Positions 14,685 to 23,719 of a stretch of DNA of 64,000 nt are shown here, in pieces (positions within the stretch are counted from its first letter, which is position 1; each line of letters starts with the position of its first letter). This stretch comes from Chitinophagales bacterium. Lineage in GTDB: Bacteria > Bacteroidota > Bacteroidia > Chitinophagales > Saprospiraceae. The stretch is from contig JAAFIM010000003.1 in the NCBI GenBank assembly GCA_013297745.1, positions 55,790 to 119,789 on the forward strand. Reading direction: 5' to 3'. The translations under genes and the position numbers were made by a program. The notes beneath the pieces are model-generated. The model did not search any database. It was not told the origin of the DNA and worked only from the letters and a program-made list of their open reading frames with translations.

Positions 14685-15506
14685 CTAAGCAACAAATACA
14701 TCCGCAAATAGATGAGTTAATAGATTAGAAAAAGCTTGGGGAAAAATAAGCCTTTCGTTGGCTGGCAAAAAATGAATATGGCGGATATATTTGAACAATA
14801 ATTTATAAACTTCTGAATCTTCCACCAACTCACCTGATATATGCAAAGCTTGTATATTGGGGTCTAATTGATGTTGCTGATAAAAATGTAAAACTGCGTA
14901 CAAAACATCGGAAGATGCGTAAAATTTATACGTTTTATAATCTACAAAATTATGCTTATTAAAATAAGCCAACAACAAAGTTTGATGTTGTATATGTACA
15001 AAAACTGCCGCCTCGCTGTCTTTATTCACCAAACAATTATTCCAGTAATTCAATAAAGCTGCTCCGTTGTATTGCACTTCATTTTGTTTAAATTGTGCAT
15101 TTAATGTTTTGAACGTAGCAACGGGCAAGCCAAATACCACCATTTTTTGAGCAAAATAAAGCGGTTGGCTTTGTTGCAAAAGGGGCGTTTTGGCGTTTAC
15201 AAAATAATCTATACTTTCATTAAAATCTTGACTGTCTATAAATTGCCAATCGTCAGTGCTGCAAATAAGTGTAGTATTGCGAAACGTCATCCCCAACCAA
15301 TTATCTTGCGCCAATATAGCGGGCAAAGTTTCGCTCAAGCTGTAGTTGGTATCCAATTGATAAGCGCGCAAAGTTAGCAGCTTTTTGCTTGCATCAGTTA
15401 TACAATAACAAAGCCTATCCACTCCCACGAGAATGGATAGGTCATAAGTATTGGTCAAAGCGGGCTGCCAAAAATCATCTTGGATGTTATGAATCAGCGC
15501 TACCAA
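14685..15506 (-). CDS. DUF3822 family protein
   Basis: A 273-residue cytoplasmic protein of the DUF3822 family, which in Bacteroidota usually stands next to rsmD, as here. It begins VALIHNIQDDFWQPALTNTYDLSILVGVDRLCYCI and follows the family's actin-like/ASKHA-type alternation of strands (LSILVG, VFVHIQHQTLLLAYF, ALHISGELVEDSEVYKLL). Function is not established. The first codons overlap the end of the upstream gene by seven bases, so translation may be coupled. Start codon uncertain, as a GTG-type start is used in this reading. Confidence 0.75.
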   Translation of the reverse strand: MVALIHNIQDDFWQPALTNTYDLSILVGVDRLCYCITDASKKLLTLRAYQLDTNYSLSETLPAILAQDNWLGMTFRNTTLICSTDDWQFIDSQDFNESIDYFVNAKTPLLQQSQPLYFAQKMVVFGLPVATFKTLNAQFKQNEVQYNGAALLNYWNNCLVNKDSEAAVFVHIQHQTLLLAYFNKHNFVDYKTYKFYASSDVLYAVLHFYQQHQLDPNIQALHISGELVEDSEVYKLLFKYIRHIHFLPANERLIFPQAFSNLLTHLFADVFVA

Positions 15507-16123
15507 TTGCCAGAAGTTGAAGGTTTGTACAAATCACCTACTTTACGCACTTCGATAGGATTGAAGTCAGCATTATACATCATATAAGAAGAATCATATT
15601 CAGGCAAATAATCTCTATAATAAGCTGATACTTCAAAAGTAGGAATTTGAATCACTGCACCGCCTACGCCACCAGATACTTCAGCGCTATCTTTTTCTAT
15701 TCTAAATTGTTTGTTGTTGGAAAAAGGAATTAAAGCGATTTCTGTAAAATACTCATCTACATTCGTTTTGCCTGTAACTGATTTTTTTAGAAACGTTTGC
15801 AAGGAATCAATCGCGGGACGATATGTTACGCCCTGTTTGATGATTTCTCCCTCTGCGCCTTGAGTTTGCATTTCCATTTCAAAACTATCTGTCGTAAGCA
15901 CGTATTTGAGCGAGTCAAAGCTGGGTGCATAAGTATTGCGCAAAGTCTTGTACATTTTTTGCAATTCGGCAATTTCTACCAACCGCTCACGCACTTTTGT
16001 TTCTCTACCTTCCCAAGTATTTTTAAACTCGATAGGTACCCGCACACTGTCGTACAACATGTACGCTACCACCAAAGCTAACACGATAAGCCCGCTATTG
16101 ATAGCCAATTTGGTATAATTCAT
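15500..16123 (-). CDS. Membrane-anchored coiled-coil protein
   Basis: A 207-residue protein with one membrane span (about 8-24, LAINSGLIVLALVVAYMLY), then a charged helical segment (about 40-65, KVRERLVEIAELQKMYKTLR) and a C-terminal region of strands and acidic loops facing the periplasm. No named family was recognised. It overlaps the DUF3822 gene by seven bases and is the first gene of the minus-strand run down to 10690. Repeat element C lies directly upstream. Confidence 0.65.
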   Translation of the reverse strand: MNYTKLAINSGLIVLALVVAYMLYDSVRVPIEFKNTWEGRETKVRERLVEIAELQKMYKTLRNTYAPSFDSLKYVLTTDSFEMEMQTQGAEGEIIKQGVTYRPAIDSLQTFLKKSVTGKTNVDEYFTEIALIPFSNNKQFRIEKDSAEVSGGVGGAVIQIPTFEVSAYYRDYLPEYDSSYMMYNADFNPIEVRKVGDLYKPSTSGNW

Positions 16124-16174
16124 AAGAATAAAATTTATATGTGTTTGATTAAAAATAATAAAATTTAGTATCTA

Positions 16175-16590
16175 ATTATCACTGGAGTTACGCTTGAGCT
16201 ATTTTGTAATAAAAGTCAAGTTGGAAAGCTAAATCTTCGCCGTGCGACGCCAAAACCAGCGTATGTCGCGGAAAGACGACCAACCGAGCGTAGCGAGGGC
16301 AGCAGCTTTTTTGCAACGCAAAAAACGTCGGCTTGTAGCGACGGTTTTGCGCTTTTTGCGTAATAAAATGAAGCAAAACAAGCAAAAACGGCGAAGCCCT
16401 CCCGAAGGAAACGCCTTTTTCCTGACGGGAGCCCTTCGGGGTTGGCGTTGGTTTTTTTGGTACTTTTTTGCCATCAAAAAAGTACAGAAAAATAATTTTT
16501 TAGGCGTAAGCCGTCAAAAAAATTTCTAACCTATTTAATTTTTAGTTTTTTTGTACTAAAATGAAGCCTCAAGCGTAACTCCAATTATCA
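16175..16590. mobile_element. Element C: ~402-bp MITE-like repeat with target duplication
   Basis: The ends are inverted: TGGAGTTACGCTTGAGCT at 16183-16200 and AGCCTCAAGCGTAACTCCA at 16565-16583 (one extra base). Direct repeats ATTATCA stand at 16175-16181 and 16584-16590. Core blocks recur in diverged form at 543-969 and about 18115-18360. Inside are smaller palindromes, including CTCCCGAAGGA and CTTCGGG pieces. Open frames across it are fragmentary and differ from copy to copy, so no gene is called. Confidence 0.78.
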
Positions 16591-16685
16591 GCATTTTTTA
16601 GCCAATACAGAAAAACAGCGCAATTATACAGCATTTTTTCACAACAGCAACTTATAAACTTATTTTTTGATAAAAATTGTTGTTC
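16591..16685. other. AT-rich gap after element C
   Basis: No hairpin, promoter or open frame of note stands between the end of element C and the stop codon of the HMG-CoA lyase gene. Confidence 0.4.
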
Positions 16686-17561
16686 TTATGCCGTAACTTC
16701 CGCCACAGGAAACACCAAACCTGCCATTTGTATAGATTTTTCCAACTCTTGAGCGTTGATGCGCGGGGCTAAATTTTGCCGCTGCAAGTAATCCCACATT
16801 TTTTCTGTAGGCATATTGCCCGTCAAATCATCCTTAGCCATAGGACAACCACCAAAACCTTTGATAGCTCCGTCAAAACGCAAACAACCATTATCCACAG
16901 CAGCAGCCAATTTATCCCGCCAATCGTCAGGACGACTGTGCAAATGCGCCCCAAATTCTACATCTGGATAAGGTGGGATTAAATTCTTGAATAAATACGC
17001 TACCGTTTCTGCCTTAGCTACGCCCACTGTATCCGACAAAGATATAATTTTTATCCCCATATCTGCTAATTTATCCACCCAATATTGTACAATTTCTACA
17101 TTCCATTCATCCCCATAAGGATTGCCAAAACCCATAGAAATATACACAACCAACTGTTTTTGAGCTTGTTGGCAAAGGGTCTGAATGTCTTGCAAACGAA
17201 TAAGCGAATTGGCTATAGTCGCATTGGTATTGCGAAGCTGGAATGTTTCGGATATAGAAAAAGGATAACCCAAATAAGCAACCTGTTCCATTTGACAGGC
17301 TTCTTCTGCCCCGCGCTGATTGGCTACTATAGTCAGCAATTGGGTTTGGCTCTCTCGCCAAGAGATGCTATTTAAGACCGTTTTGGTGTCTTGCATCTGC
17401 GGAATAGCTTTAGATGATACAAAACTGCCACAATCCAACACATCAAAGCCTACTTTCAACAATTGATTAATATAATTTATCTTCTGGTCTGTAGGTATAA
17501 ATGTGGTCAATCCCTGCATCGCATCGCGAGGACATTCTATAATTTTTAGGGTTTTTTGCAT
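16686..17561 (-). CDS. mvaB: Hydroxymethylglutaryl-CoA lyase
   Basis: Cleaves HMG-CoA to acetyl-CoA and acetoacetate, in leucine breakdown. The 291-residue TIM barrel shows the active-site residues: ECPRDAMQGL at the N-terminus with R and D, GAHLHSRPDD with the metal-binding histidines, and the glycine-rich loop with the catalytic cysteine in FDGAIKGFGGCPMAKD. Length matches the ~300-residue family. It has its own promoter at 17645-17676, so it is a separate unit. No other leucine-degradation genes are nearby. Confidence 0.92.
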   Translation of the reverse strand: MQKTLKIIECPRDAMQGLTTFIPTDQKINYINQLLKVGFDVLDCGSFVSSKAIPQMQDTKTVLNSISWRESQTQLLTIVANQRGAEEACQMEQVAYLGYPFSISETFQLRNTNATIANSLIRLQDIQTLCQQAQKQLVVYISMGFGNPYGDEWNVEIVQYWVDKLADMGIKIISLSDTVGVAKAETVAYLFKNLIPPYPDVEFGAHLHSRPDDWRDKLAAAVDNGCLRFDGAIKGFGGCPMAKDDLTGNMPTEKMWDYLQRQNLAPRINAQELEKSIQMAGLVFPVAEVTA

Positions 17562-17644
17562 ACTTTTTTGGTAGTTTATAGGATTTATTCAGACAAAATA
17601 TATTAGGTTTGCGCCGTCATAGATTTTTTTATAAATTTTAGCCG

Positions 17645-17676
17645 CAAATATAGCCTATTTTGCTTTATTCAACAAA
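17645..17676 (-). promoter_or_regulatory. Promoter of the HMG-CoA lyase gene
   Basis: On the minus strand TTTG (17673-17676), 20 bases, TATATTTG (17645-17652). Full match to the Bacteroidota promoter consensus, 84 bases before the start codon. Confidence 0.75.
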
Positions 17677-17724
17677 CATTTCAGCGCGAAAATGGTTGTT
17701 ATTTACAAAAAAAATTAACAATTT

Positions 17725-17967
17725 ATGCAAAAACGTACTTTATACACCGCTATTGGCTTTGTATTTTTTATCTTAGGTGCTTTATCTTTGCTTATCAATA
17801 TGGTGGGTTTAGACTTTGGCTTTTTATTCTTTTTGGATTACTTGGGCAAATTGGGCTCTTTTCTGTTCAAACTTGGATTTATCCTCGTTGGTATCTTGAT
17901 TGTAGCCTTTGCCAATGCGGATGAAAACCGCTACGACGAGTATTTTGATGGCGAAAAAGAGGCATAA
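17725..17967 (+). CDS. Small two-span membrane protein
   Basis: An 80-residue protein with two hydrophobic segments (about 9-29, FVFFILGALSLLINMVGLDF, and 43-63, KLGFILVGILIVAFA) joined by a short loop, and an acidic tail (ENRYDEYFDGEKEA). It is inner-membrane by prediction. Short proteins of this shape occur widely in Bacteroidota without known function. A terminator follows. ATG at 17725 is the only start in frame. Confidence 0.65.
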   Translation: MQKRTLYTAIGFVFFILGALSLLINMVGLDFGFLFFLDYLGKLGSFLFKLGFILVGILIVAFANADENRYDEYFDGEKEA

Positions 17968-18037
17968 ACAGCCCGCAACTGGTTGTGCTGCGACCGCCTC
18001 AACCCCTTCTGTTTTCCTCTTCCCAACCATTGGCTTT

Positions 18038-18079
18038 ACCTCATTGTTCTCTGCTCGGGAACGTTGAGGTTTTTTTTTG
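18038..18079 (+). terminator. Terminator after the small membrane protein gene
   Basis: ACCTCA..GTTC, loop, GAAC..TGAGGT followed by nine to ten T. The stem has a two-base internal mismatch. Confidence 0.7.
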
Positions 18080-18114
18080 TACAAAATTCTATTTATACAG
18101 AACTTTAAAAGTGA

Positions 18115-18360
18115 GTATGTGATAGAAACGTGCCGCGCGAAGCGCGTAACTACACCAATCCGTTGAGTTTCTACACTGTTTGAAGTGAGCCGAAGCGCAG
18201 CTTTAGCAAGCGGAGCGAACAAGTTTGTAGAACGGCGAAGCCCTCCCCTGAAACAAGGCGTTTTTGGTACTTTTTGCGCCTGCAAAAAGTACGAAGAAAA
18301 GAACGTCGAAGCCCTCACTGAAATTTTTAGGCGCAAGCCGTTAAAAAAAATTTCCAAAAC
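18115..18360. repeat. Diverged element C copy upstream of the histidine kinase
   Basis: Blocks shared with 16182-16583 and 543-969: the GAAGCCCTCCC block, GGTACTTTTTGCGCCTGCAAAAAGTAC in place of the GGTACTTTTTTGCC..AAAAAGTAC hairpin, and TTTTTAGGCGCAAGCCGTTAAAAAA. The ends are not clearly bounded. No gene was found in it. Confidence 0.5.
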
Positions 18361-18434
18361 ACAAGTTTTTATAATCACTGTCTTTAATAATTTACACTAC
18401 TATTTACACTCTTACTTTTCAAATTCAGTATTAT

Positions 18435-21400
18435 ATGCTCACAAAACTACTCTCTTTATTCCACAATCATCGCTTGGCTTGTCTATTAACCCTTTTTGGG
18501 CTACACTTAGGCTTGGGTTACTTGTCCCAACAAAAAGCTGCTACCCCGCTTAGTATGGATTATTATACCCAACAATTATCTGATGCTATACAAAAAGAAG
18601 AAAATGAGGTGATGAATGTGTTTTTCAACGGCTCTTTTATCCTTAATGCTATACAGAATAGTTACAGTTTGGATACGCTAAAAGCTTATGAGAAAAAACC
18701 TTATACCCTGTTGATATTTGACCAAAGCGACTCGTTGATTTACTGGAATAATAATAGAGCTGAATTATACAAAGGCGACAATATAAAAGCGGATACTTTT
18801 ATACATCAAAGTTATAGATTGCAAAATTCAGATTATTATCTTATCAAAGCACCTTACAAACCTGTACTCAACGGACAAAGTTTAAACTATACCTTAGTGG
18901 CCTTAATCCCTATACACGAACAGTATAATATAAACAATGAATACTTACAGAACAAGTTCAGCTTAATGCCTGCTGACTGGAGTAATTATGTGCAGGTGAG
19001 CGACCAGCCTACCCCTTTTTACGCTAAGGGCAAAAACAAACTGCCTTTGGTCTATCTGAAAGCTAAAGATGGTGCTTTGCTCAAATCTTGGGCGTCTTGG
19101 TCTATGTATTTTTATCTGTCGGCTTTAGTCTTTGCTTTATTCAGTTTATACTTAATAGCTGCCCGTCTTTCGTTTATCAAAGGTTTGGGGTTGATATTGG
19201 GTGGTTTGTTGTTGGGTAGATGGCTTAGTTATGTGTATAAATTCCCTTTGGTAGCCAAAAGTTTTGAACTGTTCAACCCCACATTTAGCCGTTCGCTGCA
19301 CTTATGGAGCGATTCATTGGGCGAGTTTATATTAGAGGTGAGCTTATTGATATTTGTGGCTATCTTTGTGCATAGAGAGTTGAGATTAGCGCATTTTAGA
19401 CCGCTCAACAATAGTTTTAGATGGCAGTATGTAGGGTTTGTGTACGCGCTTATTTATGTAGAGATAGCCGCTTTAGTACTGTTGGTTGATAATATAATCA
19501 CCAATAGCTTCATCTCTTTTAGATTTGATAATGTATCAGAGATAGAAATCAACTCGTTTATCACCGTTGGGGGGCTTACTGGGCTTTTTGTGGCTATGCT
19601 TATCAGCAATTTTCGCCTGTTAGGTTTGTTACAACAGTTTGGCTTTGAGTTCAAACGTAGAGCCATAATTTTTGTCAGCGTGTTGGGTATCGGCGGTTTG
19701 TTGACTATAGCCGTAGGTATGAGCTGGCAAGAGGTGCTTATTGCGTGCGTATTTTCTACCTTATTTACCGTCTTATTAGCTTTTTTTGCCCGCAGCAAGG
19801 CTATCAACTTGGTGTGGATAACCTTATGGTTGTTATGGTTTGCCATATTCAGCACCGTAGTGTTCCGATTGACTAACTTAAACAAAAATAACAGCGATAA
19901 ACAACAATTTTTACAAGCCTTATCTGCCGAACGCGACCCGTATTTAGAGGATAATTTTGGTACTATAGATAGTTTGGTGCGTAACGATGACTTTTTCAAC
20001 ACCTTCTTTTCCACAGGGTTTATATCCAGAAAGCAAACTATAGACCGACTTAAGTTTAAATACTTAGACAATATATTCTTTGGGCGGTATGATTATAACC
20101 TTGCGGTGTTTGCATCTGATAGTTCTACCCATCGTTCAGAGTTTAGAGACTTCTCCGAATTTACCTTCTTCATCAACAAATCCCAAGTTTGCTCCTCGCC
20201 TAATCTGTTTTTTTACAGTGAAAACGAACGCCGACATCTCTATTATGCCAAAATTGAGATTAGAAACAACAATAAATTACAAGGCTTTTTTGTTATTGAA
20301 TTTATCCCCAAGCCTGTTGCCAACCGCAATAATATATTAGTGGAGGTGCTGAAAATGCGCCGCTCACCGCAAGAAAAACTAACTGATACTTACCAATATG
20401 CTTTGTTCAAGAACGATAAAAAAGTTTTCAGTTGGTTAGACAACAGCCCCAGCTTTCTTCCTTACAGTATGCCCACCCCACAAGGGGGTAAGTTTGCCGA
20501 GATAAGCTTTGAGCGAGATAATTATTTAGCTTATCGCAACCCCAACAACAATAATTTAGCCATTATATTGATACCTGACGCTTACTTTTGGCATAATTTC
20601 ACCCTCTTTGCGTATATATTCTGCACCGCGTTAGCCGTTTTTGCTTTTATAATGGTTTTATTTTGGCTGTGGTATAAGCTGTTTAACTTCAATTTATTAT
20701 CTTTGGGGGTTGAAATAAGCCTTCGCGAACGTATCCAAACGGGTATAGTCTTGGTTTCTTTCTGCTCTTTTCTGGTGATAGCGGTTATTACGATAATCTA
20801 TTTTAGGAATGAATACAACTCTTATCACCAAGATAACATAAAAGATAGGATTAAAGATGCCGCAAAGTTTGCTTCGCTCAAAACCCAAACCCAATTTGAC
20901 AACAAATCCCCCTATCCTCGCGCGCTGGAATTAGCCGAATTGATACAGTTAGATGTTAGTTTGTACCAACTCAACGGGCAGTTTATCAGCTCTTCAAGCG
21001 AAAATGTGTTTGAACAAAAATTGGTCTCGCGCAACATTAACCCTATCGCTTTGCACAAATTTAGAAATTTACAAGAACAAGAGTTTATATTAAGCGAACA
21101 AATAGGCAATTTTACCTACTTTTCGGCTTATTTGTTGCTCAAAGATGACTGTAATGAACCGCTTGCGTATATAAATCTGTCTTATGATAGTGAAGCTGGC
21201 AATACCAACCGCGCTAAAGAGGTTGCCCAATTTTTGGCTGCACTGCTCAATGTGTACGTTTTCTTTTTGCTTTTGGCTGGTGCGGCTGCGCTTTTTATCG
21301 CCCGTACCGTTACCCGCCCGCTTACCATTATAGCAGACAAGTTGAAATCCGTGCGCTTATCGCGTAAAAACGAGCCATTAGAGTGGAAAATTAACGACGA

Positions 21401-22154
21401 ATTGGGTTCTTTGGTTAGCAAATACAATCAAATGTTGGTGGATTTGGAACGCAGTAAAGACGAGTTGGAACGTACCCAACGCGAATCGGCTTGGCGGGAT
21501 ATGGCCAAGCAGGTTGCGCACGAGATTAAAAACCCATTAACCCCGATGAAATTAGGTATTCAGTTCTTACAAAAGCTGTTTTACCTTGACCCAGAGAAAG
21601 CTAAAGCCAAATTGGAAAAGACTGTGCAGGATATATTGTTACAAATTGACAACTTAAGCCATATTGCGTCCGAATTTTCCAACTTTGCTAAGATGCCTAC
21701 AGCCCAAAACGAAAAATTTGATATATTGGCGGTCTGCAAAGCGGTTTTTCAACTGTTTGAATCGGAACAATCCGAACAGCTTAACCTCGTTTTGTCCTTG
21801 CCTCAAGGTGAAAGCTACGTGTGGGCAGACAAAAATCAACTGCTTAGGGTGCTTAACAACCTGTTTAAAAACGCTATACAGGCTATACCAGACCAACAAC
21901 AGGGGGAAATAAGCCTTTCTGCTCAATGCTTAAGCGATAAAATCATCATCTCTATAAGCGATAACGGTTGCGGAATACCCGCAGAAATGCGCAAAAATAT
22001 CTTTGTACCCAATTTTACCACCAAAAGTTCAGGCTCAGGGATAGGTTTGGCTATGTGCAAAAACATAATAGAAGCGTCCAAAGGCAAAATATATTTTGAC
22101 GAAAACCCCTCTGGCGGGACTATTTTTAGGGTAGAATTACCCCTTTATGGTTAA
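18435..22154 (+). CDS. Large membrane sensor histidine kinase, NtrY-like
   Basis: A 1239-residue sensor kinase. The N-terminal ~480 residues contain a first span, an extracytoplasmic part and a block of about eight further spans (about 220-480). Then come a second extracytoplasmic domain (about 490-700), two more spans around 720 and 770, a third sensor-like domain (about 790-920) and a last span followed by a HAMP (FIARTVTRPLTIIADKLKSV). The kinase core is intact: H-box AHEIKNPLTPMKL with H1029, N-box NNLFKNAIQAIP, G1 SDNGCGIP, F and G2 boxes (FTTKSSGSGIGLAM). The order HAMP-HisKA-HATPase and the AWRDMAKQVAHEIKNPLTP wording resemble NtrY-type kinases. No response regulator lies beside it, so it is an orphan here. 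The ligand is unknown. Confidence 0.88.
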   Translation: MLTKLLSLFHNHRLACLLTLFGLHLGLGYLSQQKAATPLSMDYYTQQLSDAIQKEENEVMNVFFNGSFILNAIQNSYSLDTLKAYEKKPYTLLIFDQSDSLIYWNNNRAELYKGDNIKADTFIHQSYRLQNSDYYLIKAPYKPVLNGQSLNYTLVALIPIHEQYNINNEYLQNKFSLMPADWSNYVQVSDQPTPFYAKGKNKLPLVYLKAKDGALLKSWASWSMYFYLSALVFALFSLYLIAARLSFIKGLGLILGGLLLGRWLSYVYKFPLVAKSFELFNPTFSRSLHLWSDSLGEFILEVSLLIFVAIFVHRELRLAHFRPLNNSFRWQYVGFVYALIYVEIAALVLLVDNIITNSFISFRFDNVSEIEINSFITVGGLTGLFVAMLISNFRLLGLLQQFGFEFKRRAIIFVSVLGIGGLLTIAVGMSWQEVLIACVFSTLFTVLLAFFARSKAINLVWITLWLLWFAIFSTVVFRLTNLNKNNSDKQQFLQALSAERDPYLEDNFGTIDSLVRNDDFFNTFFSTGFISRKQTIDRLKFKYLDNIFFGRYDYNLAVFASDSSTHRSEFRDFSEFTFFINKSQVCSSPNLFFYSENERRHLYYAKIEIRNNNKLQGFFVIEFIPKPVANRNNILVEVLKMRRSPQEKLTDTYQYALFKNDKKVFSWLDNSPSFLPYSMPTPQGGKFAEISFERDNYLAYRNPNNNNLAIILIPDAYFWHNFTLFAYIFCTALAVFAFIMVLFWLWYKLFNFNLLSLGVEISLRERIQTGIVLVSFCSFLVIAVITIIYFRNEYNSYHQDNIKDRIKDAAKFASLKTQTQFDNKSPYPRALELAELIQLDVSLYQLNGQFISSSSENVFEQKLVSRNINPIALHKFRNLQEQEFILSEQIGNFTYFSAYLLLKDDCNEPLAYINLSYDSEAGNTNRAKEVAQFLAALLNVYVFFLLLAGAAALFIARTVTRPLTIIADKLKSVRLSRKNEPLEWKINDELGSLVSKYNQMLVDLERSKDELERTQRESAWRDMAKQVAHEIKNPLTPMKLGIQFLQKLFYLDPEKAKAKLEKTVQDILLQIDNLSHIASEFSNFAKMPTAQNEKFDILAVCKAVFQLFESEQSEQLNLVLSLPQGESYVWADKNQLLRVLNNLFKNAIQAIPDQQQGEISLSAQCLSDKIIISISDNGCGIPAEMRKNIFVPNFTTKSSGSGIGLAMCKNIIEASKGKIYFDENPSGGTIFRVELPLYG

Positions 22155-22215
22155 TTGCTAACTGCTTTTTATATTTATGTGGGTACAAAATGGGGTTTAT
22201 TTTTATCTAAAAAAT
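22155..22215. other. Spacer after the kinase gene
   Basis: The 60 bases before the first array are AT-rich and show no terminator or other signal I can defend. Confidence 0.3.
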
Positions 22216-22516
22216 CATTTTGCGGTATCAATAAGCCTTTTTACTACAGACATATTAGCATTTTGTATTATCAACAAGCCTTTATGCTATAGACATATTA
22301 GCATTTTGTATTATCAACAAGCCTTTATGCTATAGACATATTAGCATTTTGCGGTTACAAACAACCTATATGCTACGGGCTTTTTAAATTTTTGTAGTTG
22401 CAAACAATCTATATGCTACAAATTTTTTGGCTTTTTGTAGCTGCAAACAACTTATATGCTACAGGCTTTTTTATATTTTGTGTTTTTAAATAGCTTATTT
22501 TTAAAAAAATTATCAT
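22216..22516. repeat. 43-bp tandem array, about 7 units
   Basis: Units begin near 22216, 22259, 22302, 22345, 22388, 22431 and 22474, exactly 43 bases apart. The unit reads CATTTTGTATTATCAACAAG, then CCTTTATGCTATAGACATATTAG. Units 2 and 3 are almost identical; later units drift (TATCAACAAGCC becomes TGCAAACAACC, GCTATAGAC becomes GCTACAGGC). It is AT-rich and non-coding. Confidence 0.85.
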
Positions 22517-22555
22517 TATTTTATAAAAACAAGTATCAATTATAATTTATTAGGA

Positions 22556-22866
22556 ATTATAATTTGCGTTGTAAAACGTATTAATAGCGTGGGGTTTTAT
22601 ACCCCACGCACAAAATTAATCCCCGCGTGCAGTGTAAAATCCCACGCTTTATTATACAATTATTCCCGCGTGGGGTGTAAAAATCCACACTTTATTATAC
22701 AATTATTCCCGCGTGGGGTGTAAAAATCCACGCTTTATTATACAATTATTCCCGCGTAGGGTATAAAAATCCACGTTTTATTATACAATTATTCCCGCGT
22801 GGGGTGTAAAACCCCACGCTATTGATACACAACATATAATTTATATTACTAATTAAATACTTTTTC
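22556..22866. repeat. Element B copy 1 with inner 43-bp hairpin array
   Basis: The ends match the element at 48564-48739: ATTATAATTTGCGTTGTAAA with the AATAGCGTGGGGTTTTATAC block on the left and CTATTGATACACAAC with AATTAAATACTTTTTC on the right. Between them this copy has five units at 22622, 22665, 22708, 22751 and 22794 (period 43), each holding CCCGCGTGGGGTGTAAAA and TTATTATACAATTATT. The GTGGGG..CCCCAC halves make hairpins. Confidence 0.7.
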
Positions 22867-22906
22867 GCCCTTAATTAAATTATTTTTGCAAAAAATGAAA
22901 ATAAAT

Positions 22907-22937
22907 TTGCACAATTAAAAAACTGTTTGTATTTTTG
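22907..22937 (+). promoter_or_regulatory. Promoter of the 22983 gene
   Basis: TTG at 22907-22909 (in ATTTG), 20 bases, TATTTTTG at 22930-22937. This is a full match to the Bacteroidota consensus, 46 bases before the start codon. Confidence 0.75.
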
Positions 22938-22982
22938 CATTATTATATCATTACATAACCTTTATAAACAAAAACTGCCGCT

Positions 22983-23702
22983 ATGAACAACAAATCAAAT
23001 CCTAACGCTAATCCTACCGATGGCGAAGACAAAAAAGTAAACCGCAAAAGACCCTTACCCGTCCGCTATTTGGCTGTAGCCACTTTGGGGGTAGAGGTTA
23101 GCAACCGTTGGGCAAATCAATATCAACAGCTACAAATGCCTACAGCAAACCCTAACAGCCTTTTGACAGATAGTCAGAACTTATTGGCACTTATTCAACA
23201 ACAAGATGAGTTGGAAACCGACAAGTTTAACAACACAAAAGAGTTGTTAGCTATCAATAAAACCCTTAATCAGGGCGTTAGTCAGCTTAAAAAGCATATC
23301 AAAAGCGAGTATTCACAGCTCAAAAATTGGGATAGCTATTTCAAAGAGTACGGTTTAGAACCCAACTCAAGGGGTATGTACGAACTTACCGCCGATAATA
23401 GCCGCCGCGTAGTGGCTTTGGAAAAGTTGGTGGCTAAATTGTCCGAACCACAAAACCCTTTTGCGCGCAAATCATTCGGGTTGGCCGAGTGGGTACAGGC
23501 TAAAAACGAACACGAAACCGCGTGGAACAACAGCAATACAATGCGCAGTAATCGTTCTAATATCTCTAATCAAATCACTACCCTATTGGCTACAGTGCGC
23601 GAAAGTCTTAGTAATGTGCAAAAATATGTCAATGCGGTCAACAAACCCGTTGATGCCAAAGCGATTAAACGCGGTTTGGGCTTTCTTAAAGAGAGTTTCT
23701 AA
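22983..23702 (+). CDS. Hypothetical helical protein
   Basis: A 239-residue protein without signal peptide or spans. After a polar basic N-terminus (about 1-25) it is almost wholly helical, with long charged helices (about 70-115, 135-160, 185-225) of the kind that form coiled coils. No family was recognised. It has its own promoter. The DUF2851 gene starts only 18 bases after its stop, so the two probably form an operon. Confidence 0.65.
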   Translation: MNNKSNPNANPTDGEDKKVNRKRPLPVRYLAVATLGVEVSNRWANQYQQLQMPTANPNSLLTDSQNLLALIQQQDELETDKFNNTKELLAINKTLNQGVSQLKKHIKSEYSQLKNWDSYFKEYGLEPNSRGMYELTADNSRRVVALEKLVAKLSEPQNPFARKSFGLAEWVQAKNEHETAWNNSNTMRSNRSNISNQITTLLATVRESLSNVQKYVNAVNKPVDAKAIKRGLGFLKESF

Positions 23703-23719
23703 CCGATTAAAAGCTGATT

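Noticed and set aside
16229..16529. Basic open frames on both strands of element C
   Set aside because: Translations are arginine- or lysine-rich reads of palindromic repeat and are not kept in the other copies.
17824..18378. 184-residue minus-strand open frame
   Set aside because: It runs across a real plus-strand gene, a terminator and repeat DNA; composition is not protein-like.
22216..22836. 43-bp arrays as CRISPR
   Set aside because: There are no unique spacers: the whole 43-base unit repeats without variable inserts, and no cas genes are present.
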